Origin: Blautia sp.
Lineage (GTDB): Bacteria > Bacillota > Clostridia > Lachnospirales > Lachnospiraceae
Reading direction: 5' to 3'
Assembly: GCA_023667395.1 (NCBI GenBank)
Contig: JAMPAC010000001.1
Span: 322,758 to 386,757 of the forward strand
DNA length: 64,000 nt
Positions 52,196-61,238 of this stretch are shown in pieces. A program made the translations under genes and the position numbers. Numbering within the stretch: position 1 is the first letter of the stretch; every line of letters starts with the position of its first letter. The notes beneath the pieces were generated by a model. The model saw nothing but the letters and a program-made list of their open reading frames with translations. It was not told where the DNA came from and searched no databases.

Positions 52196-52954
52196 ATGGA
52201 AAGGATAACAAGAATTGTCTTAATATTGGTTATGATAGTTCTGCTCATTTGTATTTATATCAAATTAAAAGAAAGGTACTCTGCTGAAAAGGAAAGCTTT
52301 TCTGATTCTGAGCAAACGGTATTGGGTAGTTCTGTTTCGGACACAGATGAGTTTGCATCTGCTATTTCTGATAAGCCGAACCCAGATACAAATACGGGTG
52401 CTGATGAGATTTTCAAAGATGTTCTTCTTGGGGACGCCCAATTTCGTTATCCCTCTGATGGAAAAATCGGAACTATAACTATAGCGGATGTACCGTCACT
52501 CTTTGATGCAGATGACCCTTTTATGAAGATTTGGCAGTTTGCTATAGATGATTTGAATGGAGATGGGGAAGATGAAGTCATTCTTTTTGTAGTTGGTGCG
52601 GCTGGTGACACAGGCGGAAAGGTAATTCTTCATCAAGCTGGTGATATGGTTTATGGTTATATTACTGATGACAGAACTTTAGTGGATTTGAAAACGGATG
52701 GAACCTATAATTTTTCAGATCCAACAGGGGTAACTGAGGCGGGAATTGCGGCTATTACCGCTTTTTCTGAGATTGGTTATACAGTAGATAAAATATCCTA
52801 TGAAACCGGAACATATGAAGGCTGGAATACTTTTGTAGTAGATCATCAACCTGCCACAGAGGAAGAATATCTGGATGCAGTTTCCAGGCAAGATAAAAAA
52901 CAAAATGCAGAGTGCTATGATTTTAATGATGAAAATATTAACACTTTGTTTTAG
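52196..52954 (+). CDS. membrane-anchored protein with EF-hand-like loop, unknown function
   Basis: 252 residues. One N-terminal membrane segment (IVLILVMIVLLICIYI, about 6-21) anchors a Ser/Asp-rich linker and an outside domain. DLNGDGEDEVILFV (about residues 120-133) looks like a calcium-binding loop of the dockerin/FG-GAP kind seen in VCBS-type proteins. The frame is open from 52085, but that part lies in the terminator of the previous gene, so ATG 52196 (AAGGA nine bases before) is used; ATG 52190 is possible. AT-rich like its neighbours. Confidence 0.75.
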   Translation: MERITRIVLILVMIVLLICIYIKLKERYSAEKESFSDSEQTVLGSSVSDTDEFASAISDKPNPDTNTGADEIFKDVLLGDAQFRYPSDGKIGTITIADVPSLFDADDPFMKIWQFAIDDLNGDGEDEVILFVVGAAGDTGGKVILHQAGDMVYGYITDDRTLVDLKTDGTYNFSDPTGVTEAGIAAITAFSEIGYTVDKISYETGTYEGWNTFVVDHQPATEEEYLDAVSRQDKKQNAECYDFNDENINTLF

Positions 52955-53048
52955 ATGATTGGGCTGCTTTGGTTCAAGTGGGATTGTTTGTGCTGTATAG
53001 TTGGCGTTTACATGTAAAAACGAATAGCTATAAATGAAAGGAAAAATG

Positions 53049-53315
53049 ATGAAGAGGTTAAGGGAGTTATGGTTTCAAATTCATGGAAAACATAGCAGAT
53101 GGGCATTTACATCCCATGCTGTAACCTGGGATGAAATTAATGCCATATTGGATTTGGTCCCGGATGCGACACCTTACTTTTCTGTACAGGATGATGAAAT
53201 TATTCATATCATCAATGAAGAGGCGGGAGCTTATTACAGTGGGCAGAAGAGTGCAGATGATGTGATAAGTATTATACAAAACCGTGTTCAGCTATATGTG
53301 AATGAAAATAAGTGA
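53049..53315 (+). pseudogene. C-terminal fragment of an ABC solute-binding protein
   Basis: 88 codons. The end, IIHIINEEAGAYYSGQKSAD followed by DVISIIQNRVQLYVNENK, is the standard C-terminus of large extracellular solute-binding proteins (family 1). The signal peptide and the first 350 or more residues are missing, while a fair AAAGG site precedes ATG 53049. Probably a truncation relic. No permease gene is nearby. Confidence 0.7.
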
Positions 53316-53401
53316 ATATCAGTATAAGTAATAAGATTTGCAGAGCAGCCTGAACATCAGCAATCGACAGATTAACCGTAAAGTCCAAGTATCTCTTGAA
53401 A

Positions 53402-53430
53402 AAAGAACGGCTCTAAACGAGCCGTTCTTT
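53402..53430 (-). terminator. terminator of the GGDEF-EAL gene
   Basis: Perfect 12-bp stem AAAGAACGGCTC/GAGCCGTTCTTT with 5-base loop, then TTTTC on the minus strand. It overlaps the last codons of the gene. Confidence 0.8.
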
Positions 53431-55053
53431 CATTACCATCCGCTCAAACTCATCCGCAGGGACGGGTTTGGAATACAGATATCCCTGGAGGTATGAAACC
53501 CCTATCCTGCGTATGATATCCTGGATTTCCTCGGTTTCTATGCCTTCAGCTATGGTCTGGATGGAAAGCCGTTTGCACATGTCCACGACGCTCTCGATAA
53601 TAGCCATATCCGTCATATTTCCCTCACAGACCAGACCGCGTACAAATTTCTGGTCTATCTTCAGGACATCCATGCTGACGTCATGCAGTAATCCGAAGGA
53701 CGCATACTCCGTCCCGAAATCGTCCATGGCGATCTTAAAACCGAGTTTTCGCAGCTTGCCGAACTGGCGGGAAAGCATTTCCGTGTCCTCGGCGTTGCAG
53801 CTTTCCGTCAGTTCCACCATGACAAACCTGGGATTCACCTCTAATTCCCGGGCTTTCTCGATCAGCCGGTCAATAAATTCCCCATCCATCAGCTGGATAT
53901 AGGATACATTGAAGCTTACGCCTATGTTTGTATATTTTTTCTGCCACATGGCGGCATGGCGTAGAGCCTCCTCCATGACCCAGAAACCCACTTCCCTGAT
54001 CTCCCCGCTGTCTTCCAGAAGCTTGATGAATTCATAGGGCGTGGCGTCCGGTATTTCCGGCGTCTTCCAGCGCAGCAGGGATTCGCATTCGATGATCTTC
54101 CTGGTCTTTGCGTCAAGTATGGGCTGGAAGTACAGTTCAAATCCCTCAAAATTATTATGTATGCTCCTGGTCAGCGCTTCATGAAGCTGCCTTGCGCGAT
54201 AATGGCGCTGGGAAATTTTCTCGGAAAACTCCGCGATCCATCCCTGCTTCATTTCCTTGGCATATTCCAGCGAGTGCTCCATGTTGCTCATCAGCGTGTT
54301 GAAGTCCGTTCCGTCCTCCGGGTAGGATACAAGGCCTGCGGAGACGGAAAAGCTTTTCAGCCCCCTGATATTGGCGCAGCGGTTGTTCACCTTTTCAAAA
54401 AGTTCATGTAATTTATCCTTGGAGCCATTGGGCGACAAAACAATAAACTCATCTCCTTGAAAACGGTAAACCCTGTCGTCTTTATCCGCAAACTTTTCAA
54501 GGCATTCCGACAACGCAACCAATACTTTGTTTCCGTACAGAAAACCGTTTGTATTGTTGATCGCCCGGAATGCGTTGATCCCCAGCAGGAGGATCGCGCC
54601 GCACCCTTTGGAAAAGTCGTATTTCTGCATTTCATATCCCGTCAGCAGGTGGGTAAGCGTGTCATACTTATTCTGGTTGTCAAGCCGCGTCATGATACCC
54701 GCGAAAACAGCGGGAAGCCCGTCCTCCCCGGTGATAACGCTGCCCTTGCATTCCAGCCACACATAGTCATTGTATTTGTTTTTGGCGCGGTACTGGCAGC
54801 TGTGGCGATTGGACGCGCCGGAAAATACAGCTTCAATATCCTTAAGATACAGGGCGCGGTCGTCAGGATGTATATGCTCCATCCATTTGGCGCCGGCGCC
54901 TTCCATATACTCGCCTTCCAGGTTAAAATAGTCCACGCTGTTTTTGGACCATCTGGACAGATCCGATTTCATATCGCATACATAAATGTAAATATTGTCC
55001 GAAGCGTTTGCAAAGGATTCAAACAGTTCGTTCTTCAAAATATCATGCGCCAT
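53413..55053 (-). CDS. PAS-GGDEF-EAL cyclic-di-GMP protein
   Basis: 546 residues, no membrane segment. N-terminal PAS (about 15-125, with WMEHIHPDDRALYLKDIEAVF), GGDEF-like domain (about 130-280) in which the active-site motif reads RFQGDEF instead of GGDEF, and an EAL domain (about 290-540) with ECESLLRW, FVMVELTE, IAMDDFGTEYASF, VLKIDQKFVRGL and IAEGIETEEI. The EAL catalytic residues are largely kept (ESL for EAL; DDFGTE for DDFGTG). It is therefore probably a phosphodiesterase with a degenerate, possibly regulatory, cyclase domain. ATG behind AAAGGGG. Confidence 0.9.
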   Translation of the reverse strand: MAHDILKNELFESFANASDNIYIYVCDMKSDLSRWSKNSVDYFNLEGEYMEGAGAKWMEHIHPDDRALYLKDIEAVFSGASNRHSCQYRAKNKYNDYVWLECKGSVITGEDGLPAVFAGIMTRLDNQNKYDTLTHLLTGYEMQKYDFSKGCGAILLLGINAFRAINNTNGFLYGNKVLVALSECLEKFADKDDRVYRFQGDEFIVLSPNGSKDKLHELFEKVNNRCANIRGLKSFSVSAGLVSYPEDGTDFNTLMSNMEHSLEYAKEMKQGWIAEFSEKISQRHYRARQLHEALTRSIHNNFEGFELYFQPILDAKTRKIIECESLLRWKTPEIPDATPYEFIKLLEDSGEIREVGFWVMEEALRHAAMWQKKYTNIGVSFNVSYIQLMDGEFIDRLIEKARELEVNPRFVMVELTESCNAEDTEMLSRQFGKLRKLGFKIAMDDFGTEYASFGLLHDVSMDVLKIDQKFVRGLVCEGNMTDMAIIESVVDMCKRLSIQTIAEGIETEEIQDIIRRIGVSYLQGYLYSKPVPADEFERMVMKERLV

Positions 55054-55245
55054 ATATAATTACCCCTTTCAATGAGATGAGTTCGCAATTTTAATATTAC
55101 CATTTTACCATGCTTTCGATAAAATGGAAATGTAAACCTTTCAGGAATCCAATTATTTTTTCATGATCGGAGCAAACTTTTTAATAGCCTGAAACGTTTA
55201 TTTATTAGAAAGAGTCACAGACTTCCATCTGGGAAAGGAGAAGCT

Positions 55246-55809
55246 TTGCAGGACTACGAACTGATAAAGCGCATTCGTCAGGGCGAAAAGCAGCTGTTTG
55301 GGCAGCTGGTGGAGAAATATTATGACGATGTTTTCCGCTACTGTTATTACCAGACCGGGAACGAGCACACCGCCTACGACTGCACGCAGGAGACATTTTA
55401 TCACCTGATGCGCTTCCTCGACAATTACAGAGAGCGGAATCACTTTAAAGCCTACCTGATCCGGATTGCGTCAAATGTGTGCAGGGACTATTTCCGCAAA
55501 AGCAGCCGCCACACTGGCAGGGAGGTATCTTACAGTCAGTGGGAGGAGCCCGGCGAACCACCGCAACAGACTGCGGAAATTCCCCCGTCCACGCCCGAGG
55601 CGGAGCAGGAAACCCTGCTCCGGCTGTCCGTCAGGGAGGGGCTGATGCATCTGCCGGAATCCCAGCGGGAGGTTATCGTACTTTATTACTATCAGGGCTA
55701 TAAACTGCGGGAGATCGCAAGTCTCACCGGCGTCCCGCTGTCAACCGTAAAGACGCGGCTCTATGCGGGAACGGAGAAACTGAAGGAATATTTAAAAGAA
55801 GAAATTTAG
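55246..55809 (+). CDS. ECF-type RNA polymerase sigma factor
   Basis: 187 residues. Region 2 with GQLVEKYYDDVFRYCYYQTG and DCTQETFYHLMRFLDNY; a Pro/Glu-rich linker (about 95-125); region 4 with LPESQREVIVLYYYQGYKLR and EIASLTGVPLSTVKTRLYAG. Start is TTG 55246, five bases after AAAGGAG. First gene of an operon with a membrane protein and an ABC exporter; no classical anti-sigma (zf-HC2) gene is present, so the membrane protein may have that role. A TGAAAC sequence at 55190 could belong to an autoregulated promoter. Confidence 0.93.
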   Translation: MQDYELIKRIRQGEKQLFGQLVEKYYDDVFRYCYYQTGNEHTAYDCTQETFYHLMRFLDNYRERNHFKAYLIRIASNVCRDYFRKSSRHTGREVSYSQWEEPGEPPQQTAEIPPSTPEAEQETLLRLSVREGLMHLPESQREVIVLYYYQGYKLREIASLTGVPLSTVKTRLYAGTEKLKEYLKEEI

Positions 55810-55936
55810 GAGAGACGGAACTGGATACAGTCTCGCATCGGAGACGCCCGAAAGAAATTTTTAGCTGCGGTTTGGGCAGATGAAATTTCTTTCTGAGCGG
55901 GGGCGTCGCAGAGGAGAGACGGAACTGGAATGGAGG
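55808..55936 (+). repeat. structured intercistronic element, copy 3
   Basis: Starts at the stop codon of the sigma gene and ends 7 bases before the next ATG. It is bounded by an 18-bp direct repeat AGGAGAGACGGAACTGGA (55808-55825 and 55912-55929). Stems: GTCTC/GAGAC, GACGCCC/GGGCGTC, GAAAGAAATTT/AAATTTCTTTC and CTGC/GCAG at the tip. Same conserved tip and 3' tail as the two copies at 12.7-13 kb, but with changed and still paired stem bases. The tail GGAATGGAGG provides the ribosome site. Confidence 0.88.
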
Positions 55937-55943
55937 CCCCTTT

Positions 55944-56735
55944 ATGAAAAAAGATCCCGAACTGGAAAAGCTGCTGCAAAATGATACGCCCCCGGAAATC
56001 GACGCCGATATCCGAAAGCGCCAGATCATCCGGCTGTCCGGGGACATTCAGAATATGGATTATCTTCCTCCGCAGTCCTTTACAGGGCAGATACTGACAC
56101 AGCTGTCATTTATCTCCGGCTGGGTCTGGTTTGCACAGGCAGGTATCTTATTTCTGCTGTTTTTCTGCGTGTTCAGGGCCCACCCGCTGCAGGTCGAGAT
56201 GATGATGCTTTGCCTGTCCCCGGGACTGTCCCTGATCCTGGTCTGGGAAATGACCAAAAGCTTCCGCATGAATATCTGGGAAATGGAGTCCGCCTGCCGC
56301 TACAACCTGGCGCAGATCTTTTTCTTCCGGCTTTGCATTTTGTTCGGCGGGGACTTTCTGGTGCTGACGGGGGCGCTTGTTGCCTACCGCATGGCGGACG
56401 GCCTGCTGTGGCAGTTCTGCCTGTTCGCGCTGCTGCCCTTTTTCCTGACCAGCGCCCTGTCGCTGTATGCCCTGCGGCGTATCGGAAACCGCTGCAATGT
56501 GGCTGTCGCGGCCGCCATTCCCCTGCTGGCGGGAATCCTTGTGACCTGGACAGTCCTTGATGTCAATGAATTTACGACACGTTGGAATATTTCCCTCTCC
56601 GGAGGCATTCCCCTGATCACCCTGCTGGCTTTGGCGGCTTTATTGTACAATGCCCTGAAACTCTGCGCCGGGGTGCATCACTTACATGAAAACAGAAAGG
56701 AATACGACACATGGAACTTCGAATCGAGAATCTGA
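55944..56735 (+). CDS. membrane protein of the sigma/ABC operon (possible anti-sigma or permease part)
   Basis: 263 residues. A cytoplasmic N-terminus of about 50 residues (LEKLLQNDTPPEIDADIRKR) is followed by about six membrane segments. The position between an ECF sigma gene and an ABC exporter, and the N-terminal cytoplasmic part, suggest that it controls the sigma factor; that is inference. ATG behind GGAGG from the upstream repeat element. It overlaps the ABC ATPase gene by 25 bases. Confidence 0.8.
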   Translation: MKKDPELEKLLQNDTPPEIDADIRKRQIIRLSGDIQNMDYLPPQSFTGQILTQLSFISGWVWFAQAGILFLLFFCVFRAHPLQVEMMMLCLSPGLSLILVWEMTKSFRMNIWEMESACRYNLAQIFFFRLCILFGGDFLVLTGALVAYRMADGLLWQFCLFALLPFFLTSALSLYALRRIGNRCNVAVAAAIPLLAGILVTWTVLDVNEFTTRWNISLSGGIPLITLLALAALLYNALKLCAGVHHLHENRKEYDTWNFESRI

Positions 56736-57589
56736 CCAAACAGTACGGCTCTTTCATTGCCGTCAACGACCTGAGCGTGGTGCTCACCTGCGGCGTCTAC
56801 GGCCTGCTGGGCGCAAACGGCGCGGGAAAGACTACCCTGATGCGCCTGCTGTGCGATATCCAGCTGCCCACTGCAGGAACCATCCGCTATGACGGCCAGG
56901 ATATCCGGGAATATGGCGACCGTTACCGCAATGTGCTGGGCTACCTGCCCCAGGATTTTGGCTACTATCCCGACTTTACCGCCATGAAATTCTTATTGTA
57001 TATGTCCGCCATCAAGGGATTGTCCAAGGGCTACGCCAGACAGCGTTCCCTGGAACTGCTGGACGAGGTGGGACTGCTGCAGGTCAAGGACAAGAAGATC
57101 AGAACCTTTTCCGGCGGCATGAAGCAGCGTCTGGGCATTGCGCAGGCCATGCTCAACGATCCCAAAGTGCTGATCCTGGATGAACCCACCGCCGGGCTGG
57201 ATCCCAAGGAGCGTGTCCGCTTCCGCAACCTGATCAGCAGCTTTTCCCAGAATAAGATCGTCCTGCTGTCCACCCACATCGTGTCAGATGTGGAGTACAT
57301 AGCGGGGGATATCCTTGTGATGAAGCGGGGAAAGTTTATCCACGAGGGCAAGCCGGATGAGATCATCCACACCGTGGACGGCAAGGTCTGGGAATGCACG
57401 GTGGCAAACAGGGATGTGCCCGCCCTGGAGAACAGGTACAATATCGGCAATATGCGCACCGAGGGGGAGAACACCATACTGCGCGTCATCAGTGAGGAGA
57501 AACCTTTGGAGAACGCCGTAAACGTTACGCCCAATCTGGAGGATCTGTATCTTTATTATTTCAGCGACGAGGAGGAAAATATAAGATGA
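56711..57589 (+). CDS. ABC transporter ATP-binding protein
   Basis: 292 residues. Walker A LGANGAGKTTLM, Q-loop LGYLPQDFGYYPDF, signature FSGGMKQRLGIAQAML, Walker B VLILDEPTAGLD and switch His in VLLSTHIVSDVE are all intact. The C-terminal 80 residues match the extension of exporter-type ATPases (NatA/BcrA-like). ATG follows AAAGGAATACGACAC. The permease gene overlaps by 4 bases (ATGA). Confidence 0.95.
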   Translation: MELRIENLTKQYGSFIAVNDLSVVLTCGVYGLLGANGAGKTTLMRLLCDIQLPTAGTIRYDGQDIREYGDRYRNVLGYLPQDFGYYPDFTAMKFLLYMSAIKGLSKGYARQRSLELLDEVGLLQVKDKKIRTFSGGMKQRLGIAQAMLNDPKVLILDEPTAGLDPKERVRFRNLISSFSQNKIVLLSTHIVSDVEYIAGDILVMKRGKFIHEGKPDEIIHTVDGKVWECTVANRDVPALENRYNIGNMRTEGENTILRVISEEKPLENAVNVTPNLEDLYLYYFSDEEENIR

Positions 57590-58716
57590 AGCAACTGATC
57601 TGTTTGGAAGGAAAGAAAATGCTGCGAAAGCCCCTGGTCTGGGTCGCGCTTGCGGGTCTTTTCGTCTTCATGGCCATGATGGAATATTCCTGGGTGGTTC
57701 CCGGATACGCCAGCGTGCAGATGGAAGAAGACGGACGGAGAATCGTGATAGAAGGCTTCGATGCCATAGCATTGGATCAGGAAAACTGCGCCCTCTATCA
57801 TGGACCCCTGACGGACGAGAAAGTGCGTTCCATCATTGAAACCTATGACATATCGGACGCCGCCTGGGAAGCCGGAAATATAGACCCCGACCGGGAAATG
57901 AACTATACCCATAACCTACTGTACAATACTCTCTCCGTATGCGGGTTCATCAACCTTGACGGCAGTTACAAGGACGTTACCGTGGAGGATCTCTTCGGAG
58001 ACCTGGCTCCGGGGCTGGTCATCGGTTACTCCACCGGCTGGGAATGCACCATCAATGTGCTGATGTTTTCCTTTCTGCTCTGGGGATGCGTGCTTGTGGT
58101 CATTGTGGCTCCCGTGTTTTCCGAGGAATATACCATCCACATGGACGCCCTGATCCTCACCGGCATCCATGGCCGCCAAAAATGTACCTTGGCGAAGATT
58201 ATCGCCGCCTTTCTCATCTCCGTCGCAGGCTCCGCGCTGCTCCTGGCCGTGGGCACGCTGCTGATGCTTGCCGTACACGGCAGTGCGGGATGGGACTGTT
58301 CGGTGCAGCTGGGGGAACTGGCTTATTTCAGCCGCGTCCCTTATCAGCTGAACTGGCTCCAGCTTTATGGGCTTTCCTGCCTGGCATGGTTCGGTGGGAT
58401 GCTGGTATTGACCTCCATCGTGCTGGTGGTGTCCGCCCTGGCCAAAAGTTCTTTCAGCGCTCTGGTGATCGCTTTTGTGATCTACGCGGTCCCCATGTTC
58501 CTGCCCTGGAATGCGCTGCCTGAGTCACTGGAGGTCTGGGGATACCTGCTGCCCATCAACCAGATGCAGCTGCACAATCTGTTCAGGTTCGATCTGTTCA
58601 CGCTGGGAAATCTGGCATTCCCGCCGGTATACCTGGCGATTCCGATCACTGTGATCGTGTCGGCGGTGGGGATCCTGTGGTCTAAGAAAGGATTCTCCCA
58701 GCATCAGGTGGTATAA
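57586..58716 (+). CDS. ABC transporter permease (ABC-2 type)
   Basis: 376 residues. One N-terminal membrane segment (about 15-35), a periplasm-facing loop of about 110 residues (VPGYASVQMEEDGRRIVIEG onward), then about five membrane segments. Typical ABC-2 features: FSEEYTIHMDALILTGIHGR after the second segment and SALAKSSFSALVIAFVIYAV. With the ATPase it forms an exporter; the substrate could be an antimicrobial or lipid. ATG overlaps the ATPase stop. Confidence 0.88.
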   Translation: MKQLICLEGKKMLRKPLVWVALAGLFVFMAMMEYSWVVPGYASVQMEEDGRRIVIEGFDAIALDQENCALYHGPLTDEKVRSIIETYDISDAAWEAGNIDPDREMNYTHNLLYNTLSVCGFINLDGSYKDVTVEDLFGDLAPGLVIGYSTGWECTINVLMFSFLLWGCVLVVIVAPVFSEEYTIHMDALILTGIHGRQKCTLAKIIAAFLISVAGSALLLAVGTLLMLAVHGSAGWDCSVQLGELAYFSRVPYQLNWLQLYGLSCLAWFGGMLVLTSIVLVVSALAKSSFSALVIAFVIYAVPMFLPWNALPESLEVWGYLLPINQMQLHNLFRFDLFTLGNLAFPPVYLAIPITVIVSAVGILWSKKGFSQHQVV

Positions 58717-58744
58717 AAGTGTGCGCCGTCGGGCACACACCAAA

Positions 58745-58780
58745 AACAGCCCTGTCGCGCGACGGGGCTGTTCTTTTTCT
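58745..58780 (+). terminator. terminator of the sigma/ABC operon
   Basis: Stem AACAGCCC-T-GTC/GAC-G-GGGCTGTT with a 4-base loop, then CTTTTTCTTT. Confidence 0.88.
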
Positions 58781-58798
58781 TTATGCTTCCTGCCTGAT

Positions 58799-59248
58799 TC
58801 ACTCCGCTGTCTGCTCCTCTGCAGGCTTGTCCTTTTTAAATACAAAAAACTTACTGATGATATAATTTCCAATCATCACAAGCACGGACACGAAGATCTT
58901 GGAAAAGCCCTCGTGGATATGCAGGATATTTACCATCAATATCATCATCACCGCATCCAGCGCCCAGGTGGAAAGCCGTCCGCCGGAGAACTGCAGGAAC
59001 TCCTTCCAGATGTTCGGCTCATGGCTCTTGAATACAAATTTGCGGTTCATGAAATATCCCGCCACAACGCCCACCACCCATGAGATCACGCTCAGCAGGA
59101 CGTTCTGCCATACGATATCCGCATCCAGAAAGGTATACGCGCATCCAAACCATGCCGCCCAGGAAACGATGGTATTTATCACGCCCACGATCAGGTAGAT
59201 AATGATTTCTTCGTACTTTACATATAGCGCTTTTATTTTTTCTGCCAT
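58799..59248 (-). CDS. GtrA-family membrane protein
   Basis: 149 residues with four membrane segments; the conserved GtrA parts IYLIVGVINTIVSWAAWFG, YFMNRKFVFKS and FSKIFVSVLVMIGNYIISKFFVF are present. GtrA proteins help to flip or handle lipid-linked sugars in cell-wall glycosylation. ATG 59248 lies behind GAGGATTGAA; a second ATG four codons upstream overlaps this site. No glycosyltransferase is adjacent. Confidence 0.9.
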   Translation of the reverse strand: MAEKIKALYVKYEEIIIYLIVGVINTIVSWAAWFGCAYTFLDADIVWQNVLLSVISWVVGVVAGYFMNRKFVFKSHEPNIWKEFLQFSGGRLSTWALDAVMMILMVNILHIHEGFSKIFVSVLVMIGNYIISKFFVFKKDKPAEEQTAE

Positions 59249-59389
59249 TTCAATCCTCATTTCTGTGTAGTAGTATATATCGTCAGTATCTGCATTCCCA
59301 TAAAACCCATGCTGACATTCTACTACAAATTTGAAAGATTGGCAAGTTCAGGGGAGAACCTGTCCCAACTCCCCTGCCTGAAGGTTTCC

Positions 59390-61216
59390 TCACGCACTGA
59401 GAAACCGGATCATTTCCTGCGCCATATTAAAATAATCTATATCTGTCAGAAATTTTTCATTTATTTCAGCGGGAGCGTCGTTCAGCTTCTCCCATCCTGC
59501 CTTTTTATACTCCACCGCCACCTGACTGGAACATCCGCCGACGCTTCCAACCACAAAAACAGGAATCCCGTATTGCCTTGCCAACGCTATCTCTTCACGT
59601 ATTCCCTCCGTATTTTTATCTTTTTTGATCTTACCTCCCAGACAGACCAGCGCCTTTACATCTTTCCTCTGTATCATTTCCCTGCGCATCTCGCTCAGGC
59701 TCGATAACGCGTCGTTTTTCTTTTCCGTTATTTGTAAATTATACTTCTGTTCATACTCTTTCTCTTTTCCCGCGTCCTGATCCAGAAACCATTGCGAGAT
59801 ATACATATTGATCCGATTTTTAAAATCATCCGGCTCCGTCTCTTTCGCAACCTCATAGAAAAGTTCCTGGAATGTGGGATGTGCGCCAAAAGTCAGTTCA
59901 TATCCACTCCGGATAATTGTTCTCGCAAACAGGATCAATGCGTCCGTAAGGCTTTGCTTATAGATCTCATCAGAATCCGGGAATGCCCCGGAAACCACTA
60001 TTTCCATCTTTTTCTCCCCTTTCTTCTCCCCTTTCACATATTTATCCCAATAATAGTAAAAATTCTGCATTGTGTCAAACACAATTTCTTCACGGACAAT
60101 CTTGGCAACAATCCTGTCCGTTAAAATAACCATTGAATCCATGGTTTTACCCTTTAATCTTTCCCTCAGAGCCGCGGCGTCCTTCTCTGTCGGCGTGCGT
60201 CCAAAAATCTGATAATACTGCTCGATGTTCCTCTGAGGATAACGATATCCCTTTCTCCTGGCTGAAACATGATAGATCATATTCTGCCTGTCCTCTATCT
60301 CCTGGTCGTCACCAAACAGTTTTTTGAACAGTTCCACATATTCCCAGACCTGTCCGGATCTGTCCATGATCAGTTCAAAAGCTTTCTGAAGTATCTGATC
60401 GACAAATTCAGTCAGCTTCTTTTCATCATCAAAGTCTTTTGTGTCGCGGCACAGATGAGGTTTCTCCGATGGCTTTATTCTCAACCCCTCAATATCCGCA
60501 TGATCGATCTGTATCCATAAAACGGGTATATTCCTCAGCAGCGCATATCGTAATTCCTTTAATATCCAGTCGGATTGACCGGATTCCGGCGTATGGATAA
60601 AGACAAAGACATCGCACTTTTTCATTTCACCGTCGATCACTTCCTGCGCTTCCTCTCCGGCGCTTATATTCACCACATCCCTGAAAGGATTTGATTCTTT
60701 TGCCTGAACGATCATCTTATCATAGATCCGCGCTGTGATGTCTTCCCCATCGCTTCTTTTATGGCTCAGGAAGATCTCCCCGGATTCACAATAACTTGTA
60801 GGGAACTCCCTGGCTATGATTTTTCTTGCAAACATTTTTGCCAATGTGCCAATATAGTTCTCATCCAGGTTCCGGCATCGCAGCTGTTCCCATATATCAT
60901 AACTGTTTTTTGGGGATATGGATCCCATCGGCATCCTGGTTTCCTTATCAAAGGCTATCGGCAGGATCTGCGCATTTTTATTTAGTGCTGTTTCCAAAAA
61001 CTTACGCACATTTTCTTCAAACGGAACGCTGCCATTGTAAACGATCACAGTTGCTTTTTCATCAAGCCGCTCTTCCATCCGCAGTATGTTCCTGCTGCTG
61101 ACAATCTCATGTTCAGCCCCATACTCTTCCAGCTGCCCTTTCAGTTCCTGATGAAAAACAGTCGCTTGATCGGACTGTTCCATTGTCAGGTTCGGATTGA
61201 TAATAAGCACTCCCAT
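59390..61216 (-). CDS. TIR-SLOG protein, candidate effector of a Thoeris-like system
   Basis: 608 residues. About 1-135: alpha/beta region that itself looks like a diverged TIR (VLIINPNL, KATVIVYNGSVPFEENVRKF, AQILPIAFD). About 146-285: a TIR domain starting GEIFLSHKRSDGEDITARIY, with CDVFVFIHTPESGQSDWILK and the candidate catalytic Glu (about E221) in KELRYALLRNIPVLWIQID. About 285-400: helical linker. About 403-608: SLOG-type Rossmann domain with MEIVVSGAFPDSDEIYKQSL, LVCLGGKIKKDKNTEGIREE and YGIPVFVVGSVGG, a probable nucleotide-ligand pocket. ATG 61216 is 9 bases after AGGAGG. The TIR gene lies 22 bases upstream in the same operon. Confidence 0.78.
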   Translation of the reverse strand: MGVLIINPNLTMEQSDQATVFHQELKGQLEEYGAEHEIVSSRNILRMEERLDEKATVIVYNGSVPFEENVRKFLETALNKNAQILPIAFDKETRMPMGSISPKNSYDIWEQLRCRNLDENYIGTLAKMFARKIIAREFPTSYCESGEIFLSHKRSDGEDITARIYDKMIVQAKESNPFRDVVNISAGEEAQEVIDGEMKKCDVFVFIHTPESGQSDWILKELRYALLRNIPVLWIQIDHADIEGLRIKPSEKPHLCRDTKDFDDEKKLTEFVDQILQKAFELIMDRSGQVWEYVELFKKLFGDDQEIEDRQNMIYHVSARRKGYRYPQRNIEQYYQIFGRTPTEKDAAALRERLKGKTMDSMVILTDRIVAKIVREEIVFDTMQNFYYYWDKYVKGEKKGEKKMEIVVSGAFPDSDEIYKQSLTDALILFARTIIRSGYELTFGAHPTFQELFYEVAKETEPDDFKNRINMYISQWFLDQDAGKEKEYEQKYNLQITEKKNDALSSLSEMRREMIQRKDVKALVCLGGKIKKDKNTEGIREEIALARQYGIPVFVVGSVGGCSSQVAVEYKKAGWEKLNDAPAEINEKFLTDIDYFNMAQEMIRFLSA

Positions 61217-61238
61217 CGCGTTCACCTCCTGAGGTTCA

